From the NCBI RefSeq assembly GCF_001761465.1, contig NZ_CP017479.1, positions 1 through 64,000 of the forward strand: 64,000 nucleotides of DNA, written 5' to 3'. The notes under the pieces were generated by a model. That model was not told the origin of the DNA. It ran no database searches and was given only the letters and a program-made list of their open reading frames with translations. Source of the DNA: Flavobacterium gilvum. Lineage in GTDB: Bacteria; Bacteroidota; Bacteroidia; Flavobacteriales; Flavobacteriaceae. Of this stretch, positions 53,524 to 62,305 are shown one piece after another (position 1 is the stretch's first letter; each line of letters begins with the position of its first letter). The translations under genes and the position numbers were made by a program.

Positions 53524-55860
53524 ATGAAATTAAAACTATTTACATTTTTCCTATTGAGTATCATAGGAATCGCACATGCAGAAAACCCGGGAATTATTTC
53601 GGGAAGAGTAACAAACAAAACAACAAAACAACCCGTTCAGTATGCATCAATTGTCATAAAAGATGCCGGAAAAGTAGTCTCAGGAATAGTCGCTGATGAA
53701 AACGGAAACTTTCAGATTAAAAATTTAGAATTAAAAAAATACACTTTAGAAGTTGAATTTATTGGATACAAAAAATATGTTACTTCATTAGAATTGAATT
53801 CGGGTAAAAAAAATTCAAGCATAGAAATTCTTTTAGAAGAAGAAGCTACAGAACTACAATCTGTTGACATCGTTAAAGAACATTCGATAATCGAACAAAA
53901 AACGGATCGAAAAGTTATTAATGTTGGTAAAGATTTATTGAGCGCAGGAGCCACTGCCGCCGAAATCATGAACAACATTCCATCCGTAAGTGTCGATCCG
54001 CAAACCAATGCAGTGAGCCTTAGAGGAAATTCTAATGTTAGGGTTTTTGTAGACGGTAAGCCAAGCACGGTAGATGCTGCTCAATTATTGCAACAAATTC
54101 CGTCCACTTCAATCAAACAAATTGAATTAATCACCAACCCATCAGCCAAGTATAACCCCGAAGGAATGAGCGGGATTATCAATATTGTTTTAAACAAAAA
54201 CGCAAAAATAGGTTTTAACGGAAGTGTGAACAGTGGCGTAACCTTTGGAGAAACCCCAAAAACTAATTCCTCTTTTGACATGAATTACCGAAGTGGAAAA
54301 GTGAATATGTATGCTAATTACGGCTTAACTGACGGAAAAAGACACAATCACGGACAAGTAAAAACACTTGAACCAAATGATGAGAATACTCAAAGCTTTG
54401 ATTTTTTGAATGATAATACCTCGCACTTAGCCAAAGTAGGGCTTGACTTTTATTTGAATGACACAAATACTATTTCTGTCTACACCACTCAAAATATCAA
54501 TAATAACAACGGAAAATCTCAGGTAACTGTGGATTATTTGATTCCTGTAAAACCAAGTATTTACCAAACAGTTGACAGTAAATACAATAATTATACCCAA
54601 ACTTATAATTTGGATTATAAGAAAAAATTCAAGAAAGAGGGACATACTCTTGAATTTGAAGGTAATTACAGCAACAACAAGGATTCTGAAAACAGCATAT
54701 ACAACGATCCTAAAACAAACGATATTGATAATAAAAGAAACAATGTCTTGCTTAATCTAGATTACGTCAATCCTTTGACAGAAACCATCAAACTTGAGGC
54801 AGGATTAGAAACCAGAATTGAAAACACCAAAAATAATTTTCTTTTGAATGGTGGTTATAATTCAAATTTCGATTACGAAAGAAAAATTTATTCTGCTTAT
54901 ACCACGTTCTCAAAACAATGGAAAAAATGGAATGCGCAAGCAGGAGCCCGTTTTGAAAAATACACCGCCGATGCTTTATTTAAAAAAGTAAATGAAGCTG
55001 ATGGTAATTTTAATGAAGATTTATTCACGATTTACCCTTCTGGTTTTTTAACTTACACTCAAAATGATAATAATTCGTTCAATTTCAGTGTTTCAAAACG
55101 TGTAGACAGACCAAGCATTGGTCAGGTAAATCCTATTCGCCAATGGAGTACTCCACTAATCGATTCCGAGGGAAATCCCGAATTGTCTCCTCAATTTACC
55201 AACTCAGTTGAATTGAATTATACTAGAAAAACCAAAATTGGCTCGATAACTTCAGGTGTATTTTACCGTCAAATTAATGACGAGATTACAAGAACGCTGA
55301 CTCAAAGTGTAGAAGACCCTGAAAAACAAATTTTATCTTATTCTAATTTAGGGGACAACAATGCCTACGGAGTAGAGGTTTCAGGAAATTTAGACTTCAC
55401 AAAATGGTATACTGCCAATATTAGTTTTGATGCCTATAAAAGAAAAATAAAAGGCTATGTAGAAATGGATTATGTAGAGGTTGACGTTACTACTTTTAAC
55501 GCCAGAATGAGCAACACTTTTAAAGCCAATAAAAATTTACGTTTTCAATTGACAGGAATGTACCGAGGCGAAGATATAGGATTGCAATTTATCAATAAAC
55601 CAACATGGAGAGTTGATGCAGGTTCCAGCCTTACCATTTTAAAAGGCAGCGGAACAATAACTGCCAGAGTTAGTGATGTTTTTAACAGTATGCATTCTTC
55701 ATTTGAGGCAACAAAACCCAAATTACAAAGTGGAGAGTTCCATTGGGAAAGCCAAACAGCTTACGTAGGATTCAATTATCGTTTTGGAACAGGAAAAAAC
55801 AAAGCCATTCAAAGAAAAGAAAGAGATAAAAACGAAACCCAGGGAAGTGGTGGGTTCTAA
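53524..55860 (+). CDS. TonB-dependent outer-membrane receptor
   Basis: 778 aa. Signal peptide, carboxypeptidase-D-like domain (IISGRVTNKTTKQPVQYASI, about 24-105), plug domain with NNIPSVSVDPQTNAVSLRGNSNVRVFVDGKP split over about 155-185 and ITNPSAKYNPEGMSGIINIVL, then a beta-barrel to about 765 (YVGFNYRFGTGK). This is the outer-membrane beta-barrel family (FecA/CirA-like group). Substrate unknown. Regulation may involve the region just upstream, which has a repeat-like fragment. Confidence 0.92.
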   Translation: MKLKLFTFFLLSIIGIAHAENPGIISGRVTNKTTKQPVQYASIVIKDAGKVVSGIVADENGNFQIKNLELKKYTLEVEFIGYKKYVTSLELNSGKKNSSIEILLEEEATELQSVDIVKEHSIIEQKTDRKVINVGKDLLSAGATAAEIMNNIPSVSVDPQTNAVSLRGNSNVRVFVDGKPSTVDAAQLLQQIPSTSIKQIELITNPSAKYNPEGMSGIINIVLNKNAKIGFNGSVNSGVTFGETPKTNSSFDMNYRSGKVNMYANYGLTDGKRHNHGQVKTLEPNDENTQSFDFLNDNTSHLAKVGLDFYLNDTNTISVYTTQNINNNNGKSQVTVDYLIPVKPSIYQTVDSKYNNYTQTYNLDYKKKFKKEGHTLEFEGNYSNNKDSENSIYNDPKTNDIDNKRNNVLLNLDYVNPLTETIKLEAGLETRIENTKNNFLLNGGYNSNFDYERKIYSAYTTFSKQWKKWNAQAGARFEKYTADALFKKVNEADGNFNEDLFTIYPSGFLTYTQNDNNSFNFSVSKRVDRPSIGQVNPIRQWSTPLIDSEGNPELSPQFTNSVELNYTRKTKIGSITSGVFYRQINDEITRTLTQSVEDPEKQILSYSNLGDNNAYGVEVSGNLDFTKWYTANISFDAYKRKIKGYVEMDYVEVDVTTFNARMSNTFKANKNLRFQLTGMYRGEDIGLQFINKPTWRVDAGSSLTILKGSGTITARVSDVFNSMHSSFEATKPKLQSGEFHWESQTAYVGFNYRFGTGKNKAIQRKERDKNETQGSGGF

Positions 55861-55892
55861 AAATTAGTTTTAATAATTAGGTTACCAAAAGA

Positions 55893-55930
55893 AGAAACCC
55901 CAGAGAATGCCAACTCTGGGGTTTCTTTAT
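55893..55930 (+). terminator. Terminator of the receptor gene
   Basis: AGAAACCCCAGAG (55893-55905) pairs perfectly with CTCTGGGGTTTCT (55914-55926), followed by T-rich sequence. Confidence 0.88.
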
Positions 55931-56055
55931 ATTTAATTCTGACATAGAACAAATGGTTTCCAAAAAAGTTAATCACAAGTTCCACAAATTCTCACAAATT
56001 GATTATTTTATGACATTGAAAACCAACATCAATTCATAGAATCTATGTTAGAAAA

Positions 56056-57063
56056 CTACCACTTAATAATCGCACTTGCCCAAGTAAATCCACTTCCGAA
56101 AGCGGCCAAAACTACAGTATCTCCGGACTTAATTTTCCCTTGTTCCCAAGCTTCGGTCAATGCAATAGGCACAGAAGCCGCAGTTGTATTTCCGTATTTT
56201 TGAATATTATTGAACACTTGGTCGTCTGAAAGTTTGAATTTATTTTGAATATATTGAGAAATTCTCAAATTGGCCTGATGGGGAATCAACATATCAATAT
56301 CCGAAATCTGAAGATTATTAGCTTGCAATCCCTCGGAAATTACTTCAGCAAAACGAACCACCGCATTTTTGAAAACAAACTGTCCATTCATATAAGGAAG
56401 ATAACTTTCGTCGTTTGGATTATTGTCGGCAATAATGTCCGAAACCCAACGCCCTCCCATTCCTGGTGCTTTTAGAACTAATTCCTCGGCATGAATACCT
56501 TCTGAATGTAAATGCGTAGACAGAATTCCTTTTGTCAAATCTTCTTCTCTGCTCAAAATGGCAGCTCCTGCTCCATCCCCAAAAATAACCGAAACACCAC
56601 GACCTCTTGTAGTCATATCCAATCCTGTAGAATGTACCTCGGAACCTATCACCAGAATATTTTTATACATTCCCGTTTTGATATATTGATCGGCTACAGA
56701 AAGTGCATAAACAAAACCAGAACATTGATTACGAACATCTAATGCTCCAACGGTTTTTAGCCCCAAATCCCTCTGAACCAAAACCCCCGGACCAGGAAAA
56801 TAATAATCGGGACTTAAGGTTGCAAAAACAACAAAATCGATATCATCAGCCCCAACTCCTGCACGCTCCATCGCGATTTTGGCAGCCTTTACTCCCATTG
56901 TAGTGGTAGTGTCTTCGCCACGAATGATATGTCTTCTTTCCTGAATCCCTGTTCGTTCCTGAATCCATTCGTCGTTTGTATCGATGATTTTAGCCAAATC
57001 ATCATTGGTTACTACATTATCAGGGACATAATATCCCAATCCTGTTATTTTTGAATGGTACAT
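56056..57063 (-). CDS. fabH: 3-oxoacyl-ACP synthase III
   Basis: 335 aa. The active-site cysteine lies in RNQCSGFVYAL, the histidine in LIPHQANLRI and the asparagine in YGNTTAASVP. GAGAAILSREED is the glycine-rich loop. It starts fatty-acid synthesis by condensing an acyl-CoA with malonyl-ACP; in this phylum often with branched primers. It is alone here, not beside plsX or rpmF. Confidence 0.94.
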   Translation of the reverse strand: MYHSKITGLGYYVPDNVVTNDDLAKIIDTNDEWIQERTGIQERRHIIRGEDTTTTMGVKAAKIAMERAGVGADDIDFVVFATLSPDYYFPGPGVLVQRDLGLKTVGALDVRNQCSGFVYALSVADQYIKTGMYKNILVIGSEVHSTGLDMTTRGRGVSVIFGDGAGAAILSREEDLTKGILSTHLHSEGIHAEELVLKAPGMGGRWVSDIIADNNPNDESYLPYMNGQFVFKNAVVRFAEVISEGLQANNLQISDIDMLIPHQANLRISQYIQNKFKLSDDQVFNNIQKYGNTTAASVPIALTEAWEQGKIKSGDTVVLAAFGSGFTWASAIIKW

Positions 57064-57084
57064 ACTTTTACAATTTTTATAAAA

Positions 57085-57092
57085 CCAAGGTA
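57085..57092 (-). promoter_or_regulatory. Putative fabH -7 box (TACCTTGG)
   Basis: TACCTTGG on the minus strand is one base from TAnnTTTG, 21 bases before the fabH start. Confidence 0.4.
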
Positions 57093-57260
57093 ATAAATTT
57101 AAATATCTTTCAAAATATTCGACTACAAATTACTCATTTTTTGGCAATATTCAATTAGCTTTTTTTTTGGAGCAGAATGACTCCACCATAACTATCTTGG
57201 TTAGAAATTATTTCAAAAAAACATCGCTTCCAAGAAGCTAATTAACAACACTAAAATTTC

Positions 57261-57268
57261 TATTTTTG
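57261..57268 (+). promoter_or_regulatory. Putative -7 box (TATTTTTG) of the S9 peptidase gene
   Basis: TATTTTTG fits TAnnTTTG, 66 bases before the gene. TTTTTTGGAGCAGA at about 57164-57178 upstream is a fragment of the dispersed repeat at 27081. Confidence 0.4.
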
Positions 57269-57334
57269 TTTTAAATGTAACAAAATTATTTTGTTCCGAC
57301 ATATCAGTACTACTAATCAAAATATATTAACCTT

Positions 57335-59746
57335 ATGAAATTAAGAGTTTGCTCATTCCTATTTCTATGTTTAGGATTGTCTTCATTGGCACAAGAAAAT
57401 CTAAACTATCAAAAACCATCCAAATCAATATTAGATTTAGCTGATTATCAAAGAGCTCCTTCAGTCTCCATGGACACCAAAAAAGAATACATGCTTTTGA
57501 TGTATAGAGCCACTTATAAAACATTGGACGATTTAAATCAGGAGGAAATGCGTTTGGGAGGCTTACGAATAAACCCAATAACCAATATTTCCAGTACGGT
57601 AACCTACATAAACAATATCAAACTAAGAAAAGTTGCTGACAAAAACGAAATACAAATTACAGGGTTTCCAGCCAATCCCCGTATCAGTAATATAGTATGG
57701 TCGCCAAACGACAAAAAGATTCTGTTTTCAAACACCATTAGTACAGGAGTTGAAATGTGGGTTTTGGATGTTGCCTCCGCAAAAGCAACCAAATTAACCG
57801 ATGCATCTCTAAACGCGAATCTGGGCACACCATTTAGCTGGTTCAATGATAATGAAACTATTTTGGTAAAAATGCTACCCAAAAACAGAGCTGCATTATT
57901 AGATCCGAAAAAAGATTTACCAACCGGACCAATCATTTCTAATTCGGAGGGGTCAAAATCACAAAACAGAACTTATCCTGACATGTTGAAGAACAAAAAT
58001 GATGAAATCAATTTCGAAAACATCATTACGTCTGAGCTATATAAAGTTACCCTGGACGGAAAGACAACTTTATTCAAACCAGCAGCTATGTATGCTGGTG
58101 AGAGAATTTCTCCCGACGGAAATTATTTGATGTTGACTACCATTCAAAAACCATTTTCATACATTGTCCCTATAAACCGTTTCCCTGCAAAATCGGTTGT
58201 TTATGACAAGAATGGTGCTGAAATAAAAACCGTAAATGAAGTGCCCCTAAATGAAATTATGCCAAAAGGGTTCATGGCGGTACGCAAAGGAAAAAGAGAA
58301 ATGAGTTGGAGAAATGACAAGCCAGCCACATTAGCTTATGCAGTAGCTTTAGACGAAGGCGATCCTTCAAACAAGGTTGAATTTAGAGACGAAATCTTTT
58401 TATGGGAAGCACCTTTTACGGCAAACCCAACTTCTATGGTAAAAACACCACAACGTATCAGTAACATTATCTGGGGAAATGAAACAGTTGCCATTGTTTC
58501 AGATGAATGGTACGACACTCGAAATACAAAAACCTATTTAATCAATCCATCCGATCCTAACCAAAAACCAAAAATAATTACGGATCGAAATTCACAAGAC
58601 ATTTATGCAGATCCTGGAGTTTTTGAAACTAAAGAAAATCAGTACAATAGGAATGTATTAGCAATAGAAAACAATAATGCCTATCGAATTGGGGATGGAT
58701 ATACCAAAGATGGACAATTTCCATTTATAGATGAATTCAATCTAAAGACATTACAATCAAAACGCTTATATACTTCTCCTTACAAAGACAAAAAAGAAGA
58801 TTTACTGGAAATTGAAGATTTTAAAACAGGGAAAGTGTTGGTACAGATTCAATCAAAAAATGAGTATCCCAATTATTATTTTAGAAACATTAAACAAAAA
58901 AACAACCTAACTCCTATTACCACTTTCGCAAACCCATTTGAAAGTATCAAAAACGTTAGCAAAGAAGTAATAAAATACAAGCGAAAAGATGGTGTCGAAT
59001 TATCTGGAACTTTGTACTTGCCAGAAGGGTATGACAAGGTTAAAAAAGAAAAATTACCATTGCTAATTTGGGCCTATCCAGCAGAATACAAAGATAAAAA
59101 CAGCGCAGGACAAAGCAATCAAAACCCTAATGAATTTACATTTCCTTATTATGGCTCTTTTGTTTATTGGGTAACCAAAGGATATGTTGTTCTTGACGAT
59201 GCTTCGTTCCCTATAATTGGCGAAGGAACCACAGAACCTAATGATAATTTCATTACCCAATTGGTAGACGATGCCGAAGCCGCAATAAATGCCGTAGATG
59301 CTTTAGGGTATATCAATACCAAAAAAGTGGCTATTGGCGGGCATTCTTACGGCGCTTTCATGACGGCTAATTTACTGACTCATTCTAATCTTTTTGCTTG
59401 TGGCATTGCCAGAAGTGGTGCCTACAATAGAACATTAACACCGTTTGGATTTCAGAGTGAACAACGTAATTACTGGGAAGTGCCTCAAGTTTACAATACA
59501 ATGTCGCCTTTTATGAATGCTGAAAAAATGAAAACTCCATTACTTTTAGTTCACGGCGAAGCAGATAACAATCCTGGCACTTTTACTTTACAAACCGAAC
59601 GTTATTTCCAAGCTCTAAAAGGATTGGGAGCCCCTGTCAGAATGGTAATATTACCTAAAGAATCTCACGGTTATGTAGCCAAAGAAAACATCTTGCATCT
59701 ACTTTGGGAACAAGAACAATTCCTGGATAAATATTTGAAAAACTAA
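57335..59746 (+). CDS. S9-family prolyl oligopeptidase-like peptidase, exported
   Basis: 803 aa. Signal peptide (to about 20), a beta-propeller domain (about 60-540), and an alpha/beta-hydrolase domain (about 560-803) with the nucleophile GGHSYGAFMTA, the aspartate in VHGEADNNPGT and the histidine in KESHGYV. The pattern is near glutamyl endopeptidase-type S9 enzymes. It is a periplasmic or surface peptidase, probably for peptide nutrients. A terminator follows. Confidence 0.9.
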   Translation: MKLRVCSFLFLCLGLSSLAQENLNYQKPSKSILDLADYQRAPSVSMDTKKEYMLLMYRATYKTLDDLNQEEMRLGGLRINPITNISSTVTYINNIKLRKVADKNEIQITGFPANPRISNIVWSPNDKKILFSNTISTGVEMWVLDVASAKATKLTDASLNANLGTPFSWFNDNETILVKMLPKNRAALLDPKKDLPTGPIISNSEGSKSQNRTYPDMLKNKNDEINFENIITSELYKVTLDGKTTLFKPAAMYAGERISPDGNYLMLTTIQKPFSYIVPINRFPAKSVVYDKNGAEIKTVNEVPLNEIMPKGFMAVRKGKREMSWRNDKPATLAYAVALDEGDPSNKVEFRDEIFLWEAPFTANPTSMVKTPQRISNIIWGNETVAIVSDEWYDTRNTKTYLINPSDPNQKPKIITDRNSQDIYADPGVFETKENQYNRNVLAIENNNAYRIGDGYTKDGQFPFIDEFNLKTLQSKRLYTSPYKDKKEDLLEIEDFKTGKVLVQIQSKNEYPNYYFRNIKQKNNLTPITTFANPFESIKNVSKEVIKYKRKDGVELSGTLYLPEGYDKVKKEKLPLLIWAYPAEYKDKNSAGQSNQNPNEFTFPYYGSFVYWVTKGYVVLDDASFPIIGEGTTEPNDNFITQLVDDAEAAINAVDALGYINTKKVAIGGHSYGAFMTANLLTHSNLFACGIARSGAYNRTLTPFGFQSEQRNYWEVPQVYNTMSPFMNAEKMKTPLLLVHGEADNNPGTFTLQTERYFQALKGLGAPVRMVILPKESHGYVAKENILHLLWEQEQFLDKYLKN

Positions 59747-59773
59747 AACAACAGGAATCCCGATTTTCATTTA

Positions 59774-59811
59774 ATAAGAAAGAGACAGTTCAAAAACTGT
59801 CTCTTTCTTAT
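59774..59811. terminator. Terminator between the S9 peptidase gene and the ABC ATPase gene
   Basis: Perfect 17-bp arms (59774-59790 and 59795-59811) with ATAAGAAAGAGACAGTT on the left, around a 4-base loop. It lies between convergent genes and can work in both directions. Confidence 0.85.
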
Positions 59812-59855
59812 ATAAGTAACTTCTAATTTGTTATTATTTTTAAAATTTAGACCTT

Positions 59856-60800
59856 CTAAATAATTTTCAATGCCACTTCCTGATTGGCTTCCAAAGCCGA
59901 ATCATGCTCGAAGAAAATAACCTTTCTATCAAAAACTGCCTTAATCAAATAACGACTTCCTTTAAAAAAAGACTGTTTTGCAACCGCTTTTATAGTACCG
60001 TTTTCATCCAGTTTTAACTGATGCGGGTACAATAAAATAATTTCATCCTCGCCGTCAATAGGCATTAATTGGGACAGTTTCAATTCATTTACTTCTCCAA
60101 AAAGAGAAGCAACATATTTATTCAATGGATAATTATAAACATCTGCCGATGGTCCTTTTTCCAAAATTTGCCCCTGATGCAAGACGATAGTTTCGTCCGA
60201 AAAAGAAAGCGCATCAGTGCTGTCATGGGTTGCAATGAAAGTAGTAATTCCTTTTTTCTTCAAATAGGCAAAAAGGTTTCTGCGTAATGCATTTTTTCTA
60301 AAATTATCAATGTGGCTGAAAGGTTCGTCTAACAACAACACTTCGGGTTCCAAAGCCAAAACCCTCGCCAAAGCCACACGCTGCTGCTGTCCACCGCTCA
60401 ACAATTTAGCTTTAACATTAGCAAATTCGGTCATTTCAACCATTTCCAGTAATTCCTGAATACGCAGTTTTTTTAAGGGTAAAAAACCATTGGAGAGAAA
60501 CTTGCCCACATTTTCGGCAACCGTTTCATAGGGCATCAAATCAAAATCCTGAGCCAGATATTTCATAAATGGCATTCCTGGAATCAAATTAAATTTTGGC
60601 CCAAGAATCTCTTTTTCATTATAAAAAATGTGTCCCTGATTAAGATCGTACATTCCATAAATAAGTTTTAAGAGGGTACTTTTTCCGCAACCACTTTCCC
60701 CAAGAATTGCTATATTCTGCCCTTTATTGACTGTGAAATCTACATTTTGGAGAATGATTTTTTCGGTATAGCCGAATGAAATATTTTGAATTTGAAGCAT
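59856..60800 (-). CDS. ABC transporter ATP-binding protein with C-terminal TOBE-like domain
   Basis: 314 aa. Walker A GESGCGKST, signature LSGGQQQRVALARVLAL, Walker B VLLLDEPFSHID and the switch in ATHDSTDALSF. The C-terminal part (about 235-314) is TOBE-like, as in FbpC/PotA/ModC-type ATPases for iron, polyamines or oxyanions. No permease or binding protein is adjacent, so the partner is unknown. The last base is 55 bases from the terminator. Confidence 0.9.
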   Translation of the reverse strand: MLQIQNISFGYTEKIILQNVDFTVNKGQNIAILGESGCGKSTLLKLIYGMYDLNQGHIFYNEKEILGPKFNLIPGMPFMKYLAQDFDLMPYETVAENVGKFLSNGFLPLKKLRIQELLEMVEMTEFANVKAKLLSGGQQQRVALARVLALEPEVLLLDEPFSHIDNFRKNALRRNLFAYLKKKGITTFIATHDSTDALSFSDETIVLHQGQILEKGPSADVYNYPLNKYVASLFGEVNELKLSQLMPIDGEDEIILLYPHQLKLDENGTIKAVAKQSFFKGSRYLIKAVFDRKVIFFEHDSALEANQEVALKII

Positions 60801-60825
60801 TCTATCACATTAAAATTTGAAAAAA

Positions 60826-60833
60826 CAAATATA
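60826..60833 (-). promoter_or_regulatory. Putative -7 box (TATATTTG) of the ABC ATPase gene
   Basis: TATATTTG on the minus strand, 25 bases before the gene; no -33 partner at the right distance. Confidence 0.45.
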
Positions 60834-60879
60834 GTTTCTTTACCAAAAAAAATATGTTGATAATTCATTTATATCCAAA

Positions 60880-60911
60880 AAAAAACTGCTTCATAACGAA
60901 GCAGTTTTTTT
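60880..60911 (-). terminator. Terminator of the OmpA/lipocalin operon
   Basis: AAAAAACTGCTTC (60880-60892) and GAAGCAGTTTTTT (60898-60910) form a perfect 13-bp stem; the T-run is on either strand, and the OmpA gene ends 16 bases away. Confidence 0.85.
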
Positions 60912-60926
60912 CAGTATTTTGATATG

Positions 60927-61610
60927 TTATTGTTTCGTTTTGGCCTCTTCCACCATTTTTTCATTGGCCGTAATTGCAAATTCCACACGACGGTTTTGAC
61001 TTTGACCTTCTTTTGTGTCATTTGAAGCAATTGGGTCTGCAATTCCATGACCTGATGTTTTGAAACGACCGGCCACCAAACCTTTTGAAATCAAATACGC
61101 TTTTACAGATTCAGCTCTTTTTTGAGAAAGCGTCAAATTGTATTCTGGTTTTCCTGTATTATCGGTATAACCAAAAATTTCAATATTTGTATCTCCGTAT
61201 TCTTTAAAAACAGGAACCAATTTATCCAAATTTGCTTTTGCCTGAGCGGTTAAAGTTGCTTTATTAACATCAAAACGTACGGCATCTTCTTTAAGAACCA
61301 AACGAATTCCTTCACCTACTCTCTCCACATCAGCACTTGGAAGCGCCTGGTCAATTTCTCTAGCCTGCTTATCCATACTGTGTCCGATAACTGCTCCGGT
61401 TCCACCGCCAATCGCGGCTCCAATTGCTGCACCGCCGGCAGTACCAATTCCTGTATTATTCCCTATAATTGCACCAATAACACCTCCTGCAACGGCACCA
61501 ATACCAGCGCCTTTTTGAGCATTATTTGCATTATTCACAGATTCACAACTTGTAAAAAGAAAACTTAATACTAATAAACTGCTAACTCCTAAAATCGTTA
61601 TTTTTCTCAT
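60927..61610 (-). CDS. OmpA-family lipoprotein with glycine zipper (YiaD-like)
   Basis: 227 aa. Lipoprotein signal (FLFTSCES), a glycine-zipper region (about 34-80, GAVAGGVIGAIIGNN and similar) and a C-terminal OmpA domain (about 105-215) with NIEIFGYTDNTG and SQKRAESVKAYLISKG for peptidoglycan binding. It links the outer membrane to the cell wall. It follows the lipocalin gene after 18 bases and is probably co-transcribed. Confidence 0.94.
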   Translation of the reverse strand: MRKITILGVSSLLVLSFLFTSCESVNNANNAQKGAGIGAVAGGVIGAIIGNNTGIGTAGGAAIGAAIGGGTGAVIGHSMDKQAREIDQALPSADVERVGEGIRLVLKEDAVRFDVNKATLTAQAKANLDKLVPVFKEYGDTNIEIFGYTDNTGKPEYNLTLSQKRAESVKAYLISKGLVAGRFKTSGHGIADPIASNDTKEGQSQNRRVEFAITANEKMVEEAKTKQ

Positions 61611-61628
61611 TTTTATCTAAGTTATAAA

Positions 61629-62138
61629 TTAGTTGACTTTTTGAAATTGATAAACCACATCGGTAGGTTTGTTTCCTACATTTATTTTATCAATCAATTC
61701 AAATGAAGTTTCTGTCTGGTTTCTAACACCAAGCACAAAACCGGTTTTTACTTTTTTGGATTTCAATCCTTCGTCCAGAATTTTTAGAACAAACTGCCCT
61801 TCCTGATTTATGTACCATGTAATTTCGGATGTAAAAGCAGTACAATCAGGGCTATTCAAAGTCATGTTTCCTTTGTTGTTATTCGAAATGAATTTCCAGG
61901 TACTTCCTATGAAACATTTTGAATCCGCAAGATTAAAAGAATTGACCTTAATATAGTTAGAACCTGGATATATAACATTGACAACCTGCCAATTTCCTTT
62001 GATTCCTACCTGAGAAGTCTTATCCAATTTTGTCATAGGAGCATTTGAAACAGGCTCTGGAGCAGCTGGGGCATTAGACGTTGGTTTGCATGCAAAAACC
62101 AAAATGGCCATTGTGCATATTAAAAGAATTTTCCTCAT
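61629..62138 (-). CDS. Lipocalin-like lipoprotein
   Basis: 169 aa. Lipoprotein signal (MRKILLICTMAILVFACKP). The mature part has GNWQVVNVIYPG and CFIGSTWKFISNN, the GxW start and beta-strand pattern of bacterial lipocalin-like (DUF4488/lipocalin-like_2) proteins. It may bind small lipids or other ligands. It is transcribed with the OmpA lipoprotein. Confidence 0.82.
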   Translation of the reverse strand: MRKILLICTMAILVFACKPTSNAPAAPEPVSNAPMTKLDKTSQVGIKGNWQVVNVIYPGSNYIKVNSFNLADSKCFIGSTWKFISNNNKGNMTLNSPDCTAFTSEITWYINQEGQFVLKILDEGLKSKKVKTGFVLGVRNQTETSFELIDKINVGNKPTDVVYQFQKVN

Positions 62139-62167
62139 TTTTCAAAATTTTAAAATTAATTTAGGTA

Positions 62168-62175
62168 CAAAGATA
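62168..62175 (-). promoter_or_regulatory. Putative -7 box (TATCTTTG) of the lipocalin-OmpA operon
   Basis: TATCTTTG on the minus strand, 29 bases before the lipocalin start. Confidence 0.5.
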
Positions 62176-62305
62176 CATATCAAATTCGTTAAAAACATTT
62201 TTTACATATATAATTACTTACGACAATTTGTCATTCCCGCTTCAATTGGTACTTTATTTGAAAGTAACTTTTACCGATTGTAAAACCATTAATAAATATA
62301 AAAAC

